A stretch of 64,000 nucleotides of DNA from Sporanaerobium hydrogeniformans. Its GTDB lineage: Bacteria > Bacillota > Clostridia > Lachnospirales > Cellulosilyticaceae. Numbering within the stretch: position 1 is the first letter of the stretch; every line of letters starts with the position of its first letter. Both the position numbers and the translations under genes were made by a program. The stretch covers positions 55,813 to 119,812 of the forward strand of contig NZ_PEDL01000010.1 in assembly GCF_002735925.1 (NCBI RefSeq), read 5' to 3'. A model generated the notes under the pieces. The model did not search any database and was not told the origin of the DNA. It was given only the letters and a program-made list of their open reading frames with translations. Positions 24,819 through 33,251 of the stretch are shown piece by piece.

Positions 24819-26179
24819 ACTGATACAGTAGAACAATCTTTTTTGAGCTTTTTATAGCACCAGATAAAGCAAATAAGATGGATAAGGGCTGTGATAGTCC
24901 AAGAAATGGGATAAGAAAGATATAAAGTTGTTAAAGTTCTATTTAGTGGAAAGATAGTAAAAATCCAAAGGATACGTATTCCACAAGCACCTAATAGAGA
25001 AACAAGCATAGGCATAATGGAATACCCCATTCCTCTTATGCTTCCTACTAATACATCCATTACGCCACAGGCAGCATAGGTAGTAAGGATAATATTCATA
25101 CGTAGCAGACCGTATTCAATAACTTTTGGATCACTTGAGTAAAAGCCTAGAAGTTGTCTGCCAAATGTAAGACAACCAAGTCCCATGGTGGTACCTACTA
25201 GGGCTACACAAATAAGACATAAAATAAGAGTTTTGCCAATTCGGTCTACTTTTTTTGCTCCAAGATTTTGACTAGTGAAGCTAAGGGTAGTTTGGTGGAA
25301 AGCATTCATGGAGGTGTAGATAAAGCCTTCAACATTAGCTGTAGCTGTATTACCTGCCATAGCGATAGAACCAAAGGAATTGACAGAAGACTGAATAAGT
25401 ACATTAGAGATAGAAAAAATAGCACCTTGAAGACCGGCAGGTAAACCAATGCGCAAGATACGTCCTACTTTATTAGTATGAAGGCGTAATTTACTGAACT
25501 CAAAGTGGCAACTACCTGGATGATGCATAAGACACAAAAGAATAAGTCCTGCCGAAATGCATTGAGATAAAACGGTAGCTAAAGCGACACCTGCAACACC
25601 CATATGAAGTCCAATAACAAAATAAAGATTAAGAAATACATTTACAACCCCTGCTGCGAGTAAAAAGTACAGGGGTCTTTTTGTGTCTCCAATTGCACGT
25701 AAAATAGCACTACCAAAATTATAGACGAGCATAGCAGGCATACCAATAAAATAAATTTGCATATAAAGAGTAGAAGCACTTAGTACATCATGAGGTGTTC
25801 CCATCATTAAAAGAAGAGGTTTTGCTAATACAAACCCGATGATAAGTAAGATAAATCCACAGAGTATACTTAGTAAAATAGAAGTATGAAGCGTTTCACT
25901 TACCTCTTTATCTTGATGTGCACCATAAAAGTGGGCAATAAGTACATTAGAACCAACAGAAAGCCCCATAAAGACATTGACTAAGAGGTTAATAAGGGTG
26001 CTTGTAGCACCTACAGCAGCCAAGGCTTCACTTCCTGAATAATGGCCAACAACAATGATATCAGCTGCATTAAAGAGAAGCTGTAAAATCCCTGATAGCA
26101 TTAAAGGGATAGAAAATATGAGAATCTTACTTAAAAGAGGTCCACTACACATATCTATTTCATACGATTTTTTAGTCAT
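24815..26179 (-). CDS. MATE-family efflux transporter
   Basis: A 454-residue twelve-helix MATE (multi antimicrobial extrusion) exporter. The N-terminus DMCSGPLLSKILIFSIPLML and the motif FNAADIIVVGHYSGSEALAAVGA are typical of the DinF/NorM-type family, usually Na+ or H+ coupled drug or metabolite efflux. It ends convergently with the glucosidase. Substrate unknown. Confidence 0.9.
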   Translation of the reverse strand: MTKKSYEIDMCSGPLLSKILIFSIPLMLSGILQLLFNAADIIVVGHYSGSEALAAVGATSTLINLLVNVFMGLSVGSNVLIAHFYGAHQDKEVSETLHTSILLSILCGFILLIIGFVLAKPLLLMMGTPHDVLSASTLYMQIYFIGMPAMLVYNFGSAILRAIGDTKRPLYFLLAAGVVNVFLNLYFVIGLHMGVAGVALATVLSQCISAGLILLCLMHHPGSCHFEFSKLRLHTNKVGRILRIGLPAGLQGAIFSISNVLIQSSVNSFGSIAMAGNTATANVEGFIYTSMNAFHQTTLSFTSQNLGAKKVDRIGKTLILCLICVALVGTTMGLGCLTFGRQLLGFYSSDPKVIEYGLLRMNIILTTYAACGVMDVLVGSIRGMGYSIMPMLVSLLGACGIRILWIFTIFPLNRTLTTLYLSYPISWTITALIHLICFIWCYKKLKKDCSTVSV

Positions 26180-26371
26180 TTTAGTTACCTAGTTTCTTTT
26201 AGTCATTTATACACATTTGGTTATTATACAATGAAATATTAGAAATGTTAATATGGATTTAAAATAATATAAAATACAGTAATCTTAATACAATATTAAC
26301 ACGGTTGCTCTCTATCTTAACACTACATTTATAAGTTTTCTTCTAAACTAGCAAATGAAGGAGATGATAAA

Positions 26372-26833
26372 ATGAAAGGTTTGATTCTCGGTAGTGTTCT
26401 GATAATCATTTTATTAGGATACTTAATTATGGATAAGTTAGACCGGTTTATGATGAGAGGTGGTTTTGTAGAGGAGAAAATAAGCCCTGTTCAAATACTT
26501 TTATTTGGAGAAGGAAGGCTTGTCTATCAAATCGAGAATTATTTAAAGGAAAAAGAAATGACATATGAACTTATAACAGAGATAACAGCTGTGGAGAAGT
26601 GTAAAAATTGTGGATACCTATTAGCACTTTCAGAAGATGATGTGGAAAACTTAATGATTTGCTCTTTAGCAAAAAAGAGATGGGAGTTTAGAAAAAGTTT
26701 AGCATTATGTAATGACTCAGCCAATCAAAGTATATTTAGACAATACGGTGTCAAAGTGTTAGAAAGACAAACACTTTCTTTTGAACTGCAAGTTTCTATA
26801 TTAAAGGAGATTATAAAAAATGCCTGTGCGTAA
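26372..26833 (+). CDS. Membrane-anchored RCK/TrkA-N-like accessory protein of the Ktr operon
   Basis: A 153-residue protein with an N-terminal transmembrane helix (about residues 4-22) and a Rossmann-like soluble domain: GEGRLVYQI resembles the GxGRxG nucleotide loop, and LALSEDDVENLMICSLAKKR followed by ND..NQ..FRQYGV is the pattern of the second half of an RCK domain in KtrA/TrkA. It overlaps ktrB by 14 bases. It probably tunes the potassium transporter at the membrane; that role is inferred. AAGGAGATG ribosome site precedes it. Confidence 0.55.
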   Translation: MKGLILGSVLIIILLGYLIMDKLDRFMMRGGFVEEKISPVQILLFGEGRLVYQIENYLKEKEMTYELITEITAVEKCKNCGYLLALSEDDVENLMICSLAKKRWEFRKSLALCNDSANQSIFRQYGVKVLERQTLSFELQVSILKEIIKNACA

Positions 26834-28163
26834 AAAATATAACTTATCTTATACTCAAATAAGTACACTGAGTTTTTTGGGAATTATTTTATGTGGGACT
26901 TTATTACTCATGCTTCCTATTTCTTCTAGGGAAGGTGAAATTACACCGTTTATTAATGCATTTTTTACGGCAACTTCAGCGACTTGTGTAACGGGATTGG
27001 TAGTCTATGATACCTATCAGTACTTTTCAACCTTTGGACAAATTGTGATTTTACTTCTTATTCAGATTGGAGGATTAGGGTTTATGACAATAGCGACTCT
27101 TTTTTCACTGATGCTAAGACGTAAAATAGGACTAAAGGAAAGAGGTTTTCTAAAAGAATCCGTAAGTACTATTCAACTAGGAGGCGTCGTAAGATTAACA
27201 AAGCATATACTTATAGGAACGCTTATGATAGAAGGGTTAGGTGCCTTACTACTTACCCTGCGTTTTATCCCAGAGCAAGGTTTTGGGAGAGGGCTTTATT
27301 ATGGTATTTTTCATGCTGTTTCTGCTTTTTGTAATGCAGGTTTTGATTTAATGGGATGTTATGAACCATACAGTTCACTTACTAGATATAGTAGTGATTT
27401 TTTAGTAAATGGCGTTATTATGAGTCTCATTGTTATAGGGGGAATAGGCTTCCTCGTATGGGAAGATATTTATAAACACCATTTTAAGATTTCTAAGTAT
27501 CAGTTACATACGAAAATAGTGCTTGTAACGACGGGGGCACTTATCGGGGGGGCAGCTATATTATTTTATATTATGGAAAGAAATAACACATTGGTAGGAA
27601 TGTCACCTTTAGAGACCATTTTAGTGACTCTTTTCCAAGTTATTACACCACGTACAGCGGGCTTTAACACCATAGATACGGCTGCCATAACAGAAAGCAC
27701 CTCTTTATTAACTATTGTGCTAATGATGATTGGAGGCAGTCCAGGGTCTACAGCAGGGGGGATAAAGAGTACCACCCTTGTTGTACTACTTCTTTCTTTT
27801 ATTGCTTCGCTAAGACATAGTGAAGATCTTAATATTTTTGGAAGAAGGTTAGAACATGATATTGCTCAAAGGGCCCATGGTGTTATTACTATCTATTTAA
27901 TGGGTGCAGTAATGGCAGCAATGACTATTTGCTTTTTACAACCTTTACCTTTAACAGATGTATTTTTTGAAGTTTTTTCTGCTATTGGTACAGTAGGAAT
28001 GTCAAAGGGTATTACAAGAGATTTAACGAGTCTTTCAAGGCTAATTATTATTTTACTCATGTTTTGCGGGCGAGTAGGAAGCTTATCCTTTGCACTTGCT
28101 TTTGTGTCTAAGAAAACTTATGTGCCTGTGAGACAACCAGTAGAAAAAATTACAATTGGGTAA
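26820..28163 (+). CDS. ktrB: Potassium uptake channel subunit KtrB
   Basis: A 447-residue SKT-family K+ transporter with four pore-loop repeats: TCVTGLVVYDTY, SAFCNAGFDL, TPRTAGFNTID and SAIGTVGMSKG. In each, the central Gly forms the selectivity filter. The size matches KtrB/TrkH. It works with the RCK gating subunit encoded 31 bases downstream. GGAGATTATAAAAA lies before the ATG. Confidence 0.92.
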   Translation: MPVRKKYNLSYTQISTLSFLGIILCGTLLLMLPISSREGEITPFINAFFTATSATCVTGLVVYDTYQYFSTFGQIVILLLIQIGGLGFMTIATLFSLMLRRKIGLKERGFLKESVSTIQLGGVVRLTKHILIGTLMIEGLGALLLTLRFIPEQGFGRGLYYGIFHAVSAFCNAGFDLMGCYEPYSSLTRYSSDFLVNGVIMSLIVIGGIGFLVWEDIYKHHFKISKYQLHTKIVLVTTGALIGGAAILFYIMERNNTLVGMSPLETILVTLFQVITPRTAGFNTIDTAAITESTSLLTIVLMMIGGSPGSTAGGIKSTTLVVLLLSFIASLRHSEDLNIFGRRLEHDIAQRAHGVITIYLMGAVMAAMTICFLQPLPLTDVFFEVFSAIGTVGMSKGITRDLTSLSRLIIILLMFCGRVGSLSFALAFVSKKTYVPVRQPVEKITIG

Positions 28164-28194
28164 AAATAAAACCACTAGTGAAAGGAAGAAAAAG

Positions 28195-28851
28195 ATGCAA
28201 TCAGTATTAGTTATAGGAATGGGACGTTTTGGGAGACATTTGGCAAGAAAATTTGTGGAGCTTGGGAAAGAGGTGATGATTGTTGATAAAGTTGAGGAGA
28301 GAATGCTGGATATTATTTCATTAGTGACCAGTGCTCAAATTGGAGATTGTACAAGAGAAGAAGTATTAGCTTCCTTTGGAGTAAGTAACTTTGACCGCTG
28401 TTTTGTATGCATTGGTGAAAATTTTCAAGCTTCTTTAGAGATTACTTCAACCCTCAAGGAGTTAGGGGCCAAGTATGTGGTAGCTCGTGCAAATCGGGAT
28501 ATCCATGCCAAGTTTTTGCTTCGTAATGGAGCAGATGAAGTTGTTTATCCTGAAAGAGAAGTTGCAGAAAAAACAGCAATTTGTCATAGTGCTGATTATA
28601 TATTTGATTATATTGAGCTTACACCGGAATATTCTATTTTTGAAATTCCTCCTTTGGAGAATTGGATTGGAAAAACAGTAGCAGGAGTAGCAGTAAGAAG
28701 GCAGTATCTCATTAGTATCTTAGCTATAAAAAAAGAGGGAGAAGTTATGCCACTACCTAAGGCGGACCACGTTTTTGCAGAAAATGAGCATCTAATTGTA
28801 GCAGGACGTAAAAAAGATGTATTAAAAATTATAAATAGATCAAGAAATTAG
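28195..28851 (+). CDS. ktrA: RCK gating subunit KtrA
   Basis: A 218-residue cytosolic regulator with an RCK-N Rossmann domain (VLVIGMGRFGRHLARKF, residues 3-19) and an RCK-C (TrkA-C) domain (about 140-216, PPLENWIGKTVAG ... ENEHLIVAGRKKDV). The single-RCK length (about 220) identifies KtrA rather than the double TrkA. It binds ATP/ADP, and RCK-C domains often bind c-di-AMP. I choose ATG 28195 (GAAAGGAAG just upstream) over a TTG at 28156. Confidence 0.9.
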   Translation: MQSVLVIGMGRFGRHLARKFVELGKEVMIVDKVEERMLDIISLVTSAQIGDCTREEVLASFGVSNFDRCFVCIGENFQASLEITSTLKELGAKYVVARANRDIHAKFLLRNGADEVVYPEREVAEKTAICHSADYIFDYIELTPEYSIFEIPPLENWIGKTVAGVAVRRQYLISILAIKKEGEVMPLPKADHVFAENEHLIVAGRKKDVLKIINRSRN

Positions 28852-28896
28852 AATCATGGCACATCATATCATGGTATAATAGAAGCAGGTGATGTT

Positions 28897-30321
28897 ATGA
28901 TTAAAGAAAAGAAAATTCAACTACTTTACACGATAGAACTGATTATTATTGTGTTAACTGCTACTATTATAGCCTTGTTTTTACGACGCTTTGGAATTGA
29001 AAAAGAAAGTATTATTATGGTATTTCTTATTGGTGTATTGATGGTGATTACAGTAACGAGAGGCTATGTGTATGGAACAATAGCCTCTCTTTGTAGTGTG
29101 CTTTTATTTAACTACCTTTTTACAGAGCCCTTTCATACACTCATGACTTATAATACAAATGATATCATTCTTATGCTTTTTTTCTTTTGTGTCGCACTTA
29201 TATCGGGAACGCTTACTACACGTTTTCAAAAGCAAACTTTACTAGCTAAGCAAAATGAGCATACAGCTAGGCTTTTATATGAGGTAACTGAAAGTTTTTT
29301 AAATATTACGGGAGAAAAAAATATTTTGCTTCATGGAATTTCTTACATTTATAAGCATACGGGGTATAGAAGTCAAGTTATTTTATTAAAAACAGGTGAA
29401 GTGTATGGCGGAGAGCCTCTTGTCTTAGTCCATAATAACTATATTGATAAACTAGAAATCCCTATAAAGGGAGTAAATAAGGAATTAGGAAGAATGCAAG
29501 TTTATTATTCAAAAGAGCAACTTACCTTAGAACATGAGCTTCTTATTAAAATGGTAGGGAATCAAATGGGGGTTTCTCTAGATCGTGAGCTGATTTATAA
29601 TGAACGAGAAAATATTCGTATTGCCATGGAACGCGAACATCTGAGAAGTAATTTGTTAAGAGGTATTTCTCATGATTTGCGTACACCTCTTACAGGAATT
29701 GTGGGGGCAAGCGGACTTATTATAGAAAATATGGAGGAGCTAGAACCCAGTGCTATAAAAGGATTGATAAAAGACATTAATGAAGAAGCTTTGTGGCTGA
29801 ATAATTTAGTAGAAAATATTTTAAATATGACACGTATTGGAGAGGGAAAGCTAGTAATTGAAAAAAGGGATGAAGTGGTAGATGATGTCATTTATGAAGC
29901 ACTTCACCATGTATCGGGGTTAGTAACAGAAAGGGAAATGATTGTTACGATGCCAGAGGAGGTTATTTCTTTGCCGATGGATGGCAAACTTATTGTGCAA
30001 GTACTTATTAATCTATTAGATAATGCTATTAAACATACTTACGAGGGGTGTAAGCTTTATTTGAGGGTTTATAAAGAAGATCAATTGGCAGTATTTGAGG
30101 TGGCTGATAATGGGCCAGGAATTGATAAGGCAATTATGGAAAATTTGTTCGAAGGCTTTGTAACATCATCAAGACAAATTGTAGACGGTAAAAGAGGTAT
30201 GGGCTTAGGCTTAGCTATTTGCAAGGGTATTATTGAAGCACATGGTGGGAGTATTACAGCAGGCAAGTCAAAAGAAGGAGGAGCTCTTTTTATCTTTAAA
30301 TTACCCTTAGAGGAGGAGTAG
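28897..30321 (+). CDS. KdpD-like sensor histidine kinase (short form)
   Basis: A 474-residue membrane kinase resembling the C-terminal two thirds of KdpD: DUF4118 four-helix membrane region (about residues 10-105), a GAF-like linker, HisKA with GISHDLRTPLTGIV (phospho-accepting His, about 255), and HATPase_c with LLDNAIKHT and DNGPGIDKA. The N-terminal KdpD and USP domains that sense turgor/c-di-AMP in classical KdpD are missing. No kdpFABC genes are in the window; the adjacent ktrAB is the apparent target. A -10 box TGGTATAAT lies just upstream. Confidence 0.85.
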   Translation: MIKEKKIQLLYTIELIIIVLTATIIALFLRRFGIEKESIIMVFLIGVLMVITVTRGYVYGTIASLCSVLLFNYLFTEPFHTLMTYNTNDIILMLFFFCVALISGTLTTRFQKQTLLAKQNEHTARLLYEVTESFLNITGEKNILLHGISYIYKHTGYRSQVILLKTGEVYGGEPLVLVHNNYIDKLEIPIKGVNKELGRMQVYYSKEQLTLEHELLIKMVGNQMGVSLDRELIYNERENIRIAMEREHLRSNLLRGISHDLRTPLTGIVGASGLIIENMEELEPSAIKGLIKDINEEALWLNNLVENILNMTRIGEGKLVIEKRDEVVDDVIYEALHHVSGLVTEREMIVTMPEEVISLPMDGKLIVQVLINLLDNAIKHTYEGCKLYLRVYKEDQLAVFEVADNGPGIDKAIMENLFEGFVTSSRQIVDGKRGMGLGLAICKGIIEAHGGSITAGKSKEGGALFIFKLPLEEE

Positions 30322-30324
30322 ATA

Positions 30325-31020
30325 ATGGAACATAGCATGAGTATTCTTGTGATAGAAGATGATAAATACATACTTAACTTTATATCCCTTTCTCTTAAAA
30401 CAAGTGGGTATAAAATACTTACAGCTACTAAAGGAATGGATGGAATGACCCTATTTTATAGCCATAATCCAGATTTAATTCTTCTAGATTTAGGACTTCC
30501 AGACAAAGATGGTATTGATATTATCAAGTCCATTCGATTTATTTCTGACAAACCCATCCTAGTAGTATCAGCAAGGGGGCAAGAGTCAGAAAAAATAGCA
30601 GCTCTTGACGCAGGGGCAGATGATTATGTAACTAAACCTTTTCATATGGGGGAACTCATGGCACGTATACGCGTAATCGAGCGTAAACTCAAAAAAGAAC
30701 AGTTGGTGAACAATGAACAAGTCTTCAGCTGTGACTACCTTACTATTGACTATGAAAAACGTAAGGTTTTGGTAGATGGTAAGGAAATTCATCTTACGCC
30801 TATTGAGTATAAGCTCTTGGTGCTTCTGGTTGCTAATAAGGGTAAAGTACTTACGCATAATTTTATTCTTAAAGAAGTATGGGGATATGGTGAGACAGGA
30901 GACTCAAAATCTATCCGTGTTTTTATGGCAAATTTGAGAAGAAAAATTGAAAAGGATACAACAAAACCACGTTTTATTTTAACAGAAGTAGGAATAGGGT
31001 ATCGTTTTGCAGATGAGTAA
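30325..31020 (+). CDS. KdpE-like OmpR-family response regulator
   Basis: A 231-residue response regulator: receiver domain with DD near the start and phospho-accepting Asp in DLILLDLGLPDKDG, Lys in VTKPFHMGELMARI, and a winged-helix DNA-binding domain (about 130-228, LTPIEYKLLVLLVANKGKVLTHNFILKEVWG). It follows its kinase by three bases with GGAGGAG as the ribosome site. It is presumably partnered with the short KdpD-like kinase to control potassium homeostasis. Confidence 0.9.
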   Translation: MEHSMSILVIEDDKYILNFISLSLKTSGYKILTATKGMDGMTLFYSHNPDLILLDLGLPDKDGIDIIKSIRFISDKPILVVSARGQESEKIAALDAGADDYVTKPFHMGELMARIRVIERKLKKEQLVNNEQVFSCDYLTIDYEKRKVLVDGKEIHLTPIEYKLLVLLVANKGKVLTHNFILKEVWGYGETGDSKSIRVFMANLRRKIEKDTTKPRFILTEVGIGYRFADE

Positions 31021-31089
31021 TTCCCACATAATCTATTCATTTATTATATATATGCTAAAATTTACAGGAGATAATGTAAACAGATACCA

Positions 31090-31118
31090 TTGTAAATAGT
31101 AGGCATAAGGGGTATAAT
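31090..31118 (+). promoter_or_regulatory. Promoter of the LtaS-like gene pair
   Basis: TTGTAA (31090-31095), a 17-base spacer and TATAAT (31113-31118). It lies about 90 bases before the first LtaS-like gene. Confidence 0.65.
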
Positions 31119-31207
31119 CAATCAGAAATAGTCTATAACTGTTGGAGCTTGTAAAAAAACAAAAAAGCTTTGACTTTTTAAAATGAATTGAAAGAAGGAA
31201 GGGAAAA

Positions 31208-33226
31208 ATGGCAAGTGGTAATTTAGGAATCAAGATAAAACCTCAATCTCATTTTAGGATAAATAAACATACAAATTACAGTAAGGAGTTATGGGTAAAT
31301 GTACTGGTTTGTTTGATAGTTCCTTTTATAGTAGCCTTTGGCTTAGAATTTATAGCTAGGGGGCTAAAAGAAGCAATGTATTTTACAAAAGAGTATCCTA
31401 AGAGCTTTCTGTTAAATGGCTTTTTGATGATGGCACTACTCTCACCAGCTATATTTGCTAGAAGGGCGCACTTGGCAGCCGCTTTATGGGCACTTCCATG
31501 GGCATTAGCCAGTTTTGCGAGTTATGTGCTTTCAAAGGTAAGAGGCGTTCCTTTTATATGGTCTGACCTTTACTCAATGGGTGATGGAATGTCTATTGCT
31601 AGTCAATATCTGACAAAACCTATCATCCTTCGATTAGGCGCTTTAATTGTTTTGGGCGGTGTCCTACTTGTTGTATTTTATAAATTGAAATTTAAAAGGT
31701 ATACCATTCATTGGTCAAAAAAACTTTTTATTTTTTTCCTACTTATAATAGTAGGAGTAGGTGGTATAAGCTATCTTAAAGGCCAAAAAGTTGTGCAAAT
31801 CATTGAGTGGGACACGATGCAGTCTTATAAGCGTAATGGTTTTGCCTATTCTTTTATGGGGTCTTTTTTATCGACCTTTAGAAAGGCGCCAGAGCAGTAT
31901 TCAAAGGAAACTATTGAAGAGATTATGGCAGGCATGAATGAGGCACCGGTAGATGATGAAGATATGCCTAATATTATTATGGTACAATTAGAAGGTGTTT
32001 TTGACCCTACTACTTTAAAGGGTGTAACCTATTCGGGGGATCCTATTCCTAATATTAGGAAGTATTTAAATTCTACCTATAGTGGGCGTATTCAAGTTCC
32101 AACTCTAGGAGGAGGAACGGCACGAACTGAATTTGAAGTACTTGCGGGTATTAATATGGACTATTTATCACCAGGAGAAATTCCCTATAATAGTGGCATG
32201 GTGAATAAAGGTCCTATAGAAACTTTAGCCTATATTTTTAAAGATAAAGGTTATGCTACAACAGGTATTCATAACTTTGAAGGAAACTTTTATAGCAGAC
32301 ACACTGCTTTTAAAAACTTAGGTTTTGATAAATTTATTTCAATGGAAACGATGAATAATGTAGATAGAAGTAAAGATTATCCTAAAGATGATGTATTAGT
32401 TGATTATATTAAAAAATCATTAGAAAGTACTTCAGAAAAGGACTTTATCTTTACTATAGCTGTAGAAACTCATGGTCCTTATAATTACGAATATGACCCG
32501 TTGAAAACGAAGAGTCCTATTAAGGTTATAAGTAATGCTTATGAGAAAAGGGCTATTGATCAATTACAAAATTATATAGATCGTTTACATGGGACAGATG
32601 CTTTCGTAGGTGCCTTAGCAGATTATATTGATTCATTAACAGAAGAGACCATATTGGTTGTTTATTCTGATCATTACCCAGCTTTAGATGTACTTGAAGA
32701 TGTAGGTAGTGAGGACAAGTATCAAACACCTTATTTCATTATGAGTAATATGAATAATATTGTTAAGAGGCAACATCATGATATGGAAGCCTATCAGTTA
32801 GGAACAGAAATGCTAGAGCTTATTGATATGTCTGGTGGAATTATGAATAATTTCCATACGACTTATCGTGAAGAGGAAGATTATTTAGTAAAATTAGAGC
32901 AACTTCAATATGATATGTTATTTGGTAAGAAATACAGTACACATAAAAAGAATCTTTATGAACCTACTATTATTCAATTAGGGCTTGAACAAGTAGAGAT
33001 AGAGGATGTCACCTATGAAGGAAATCAGATAGTCATCACAGGAAAAGGCTTTACAGATAGTAGTCATATTTTCTTAGGGGATAAGCTTATAGAAACTGAA
33101 TTTGTAAGTGAAACCAAGTTGATTGGACAGGTTGATAAAGAAGAGAATAAACCTGTAGTGATCAAGCAGCTTGGTAGAAATGATAAGGCGATAGTAGCTT
33201 CAGAAGCTTTCAAGAAAGCAGAATAA
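31208..33226 (+). CDS. Lipoteichoic acid synthase-like sulfatase-family protein 1
   Basis: A 672-residue polytopic enzyme: about five transmembrane helices (within residues 25-210) and an extracellular sulfatase-fold domain of the LtaS type. Visible active-site elements are MVQLEGVFDP (metal Glu), GGGTARTEFE (nucleophile Thr), IHNFEGNFYSRH and VVYSDHYPAL (metal Asp-His). LtaS-type proteins use phosphatidylglycerol to build polyglycerol phosphate. The C-terminal about 90 residues (GLEQVEIEDVTYEGNQIVIT then GKGFTDSSHIFLGD) look like an IPT/TIG-type beta-sandwich, which is not part of classical LtaS. It is a tandem duplicate of the next gene. Confidence 0.85.
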   Translation: MASGNLGIKIKPQSHFRINKHTNYSKELWVNVLVCLIVPFIVAFGLEFIARGLKEAMYFTKEYPKSFLLNGFLMMALLSPAIFARRAHLAAALWALPWALASFASYVLSKVRGVPFIWSDLYSMGDGMSIASQYLTKPIILRLGALIVLGGVLLVVFYKLKFKRYTIHWSKKLFIFFLLIIVGVGGISYLKGQKVVQIIEWDTMQSYKRNGFAYSFMGSFLSTFRKAPEQYSKETIEEIMAGMNEAPVDDEDMPNIIMVQLEGVFDPTTLKGVTYSGDPIPNIRKYLNSTYSGRIQVPTLGGGTARTEFEVLAGINMDYLSPGEIPYNSGMVNKGPIETLAYIFKDKGYATTGIHNFEGNFYSRHTAFKNLGFDKFISMETMNNVDRSKDYPKDDVLVDYIKKSLESTSEKDFIFTIAVETHGPYNYEYDPLKTKSPIKVISNAYEKRAIDQLQNYIDRLHGTDAFVGALADYIDSLTEETILVVYSDHYPALDVLEDVGSEDKYQTPYFIMSNMNNIVKRQHHDMEAYQLGTEMLELIDMSGGIMNNFHTTYREEEDYLVKLEQLQYDMLFGKKYSTHKKNLYEPTIIQLGLEQVEIEDVTYEGNQIVITGKGFTDSSHIFLGDKLIETEFVSETKLIGQVDKEENKPVVIKQLGRNDKAIVASEAFKKAE

Positions 33227-33251
33227 GCTATTTTTAGAGAGGCGGCAAATA

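Noticed and set aside
28897..31020. Complete Kdp potassium pump locus
   Set aside because: Only a short KdpD-like kinase and a KdpE-like regulator are present; no kdpA, B, C or F.
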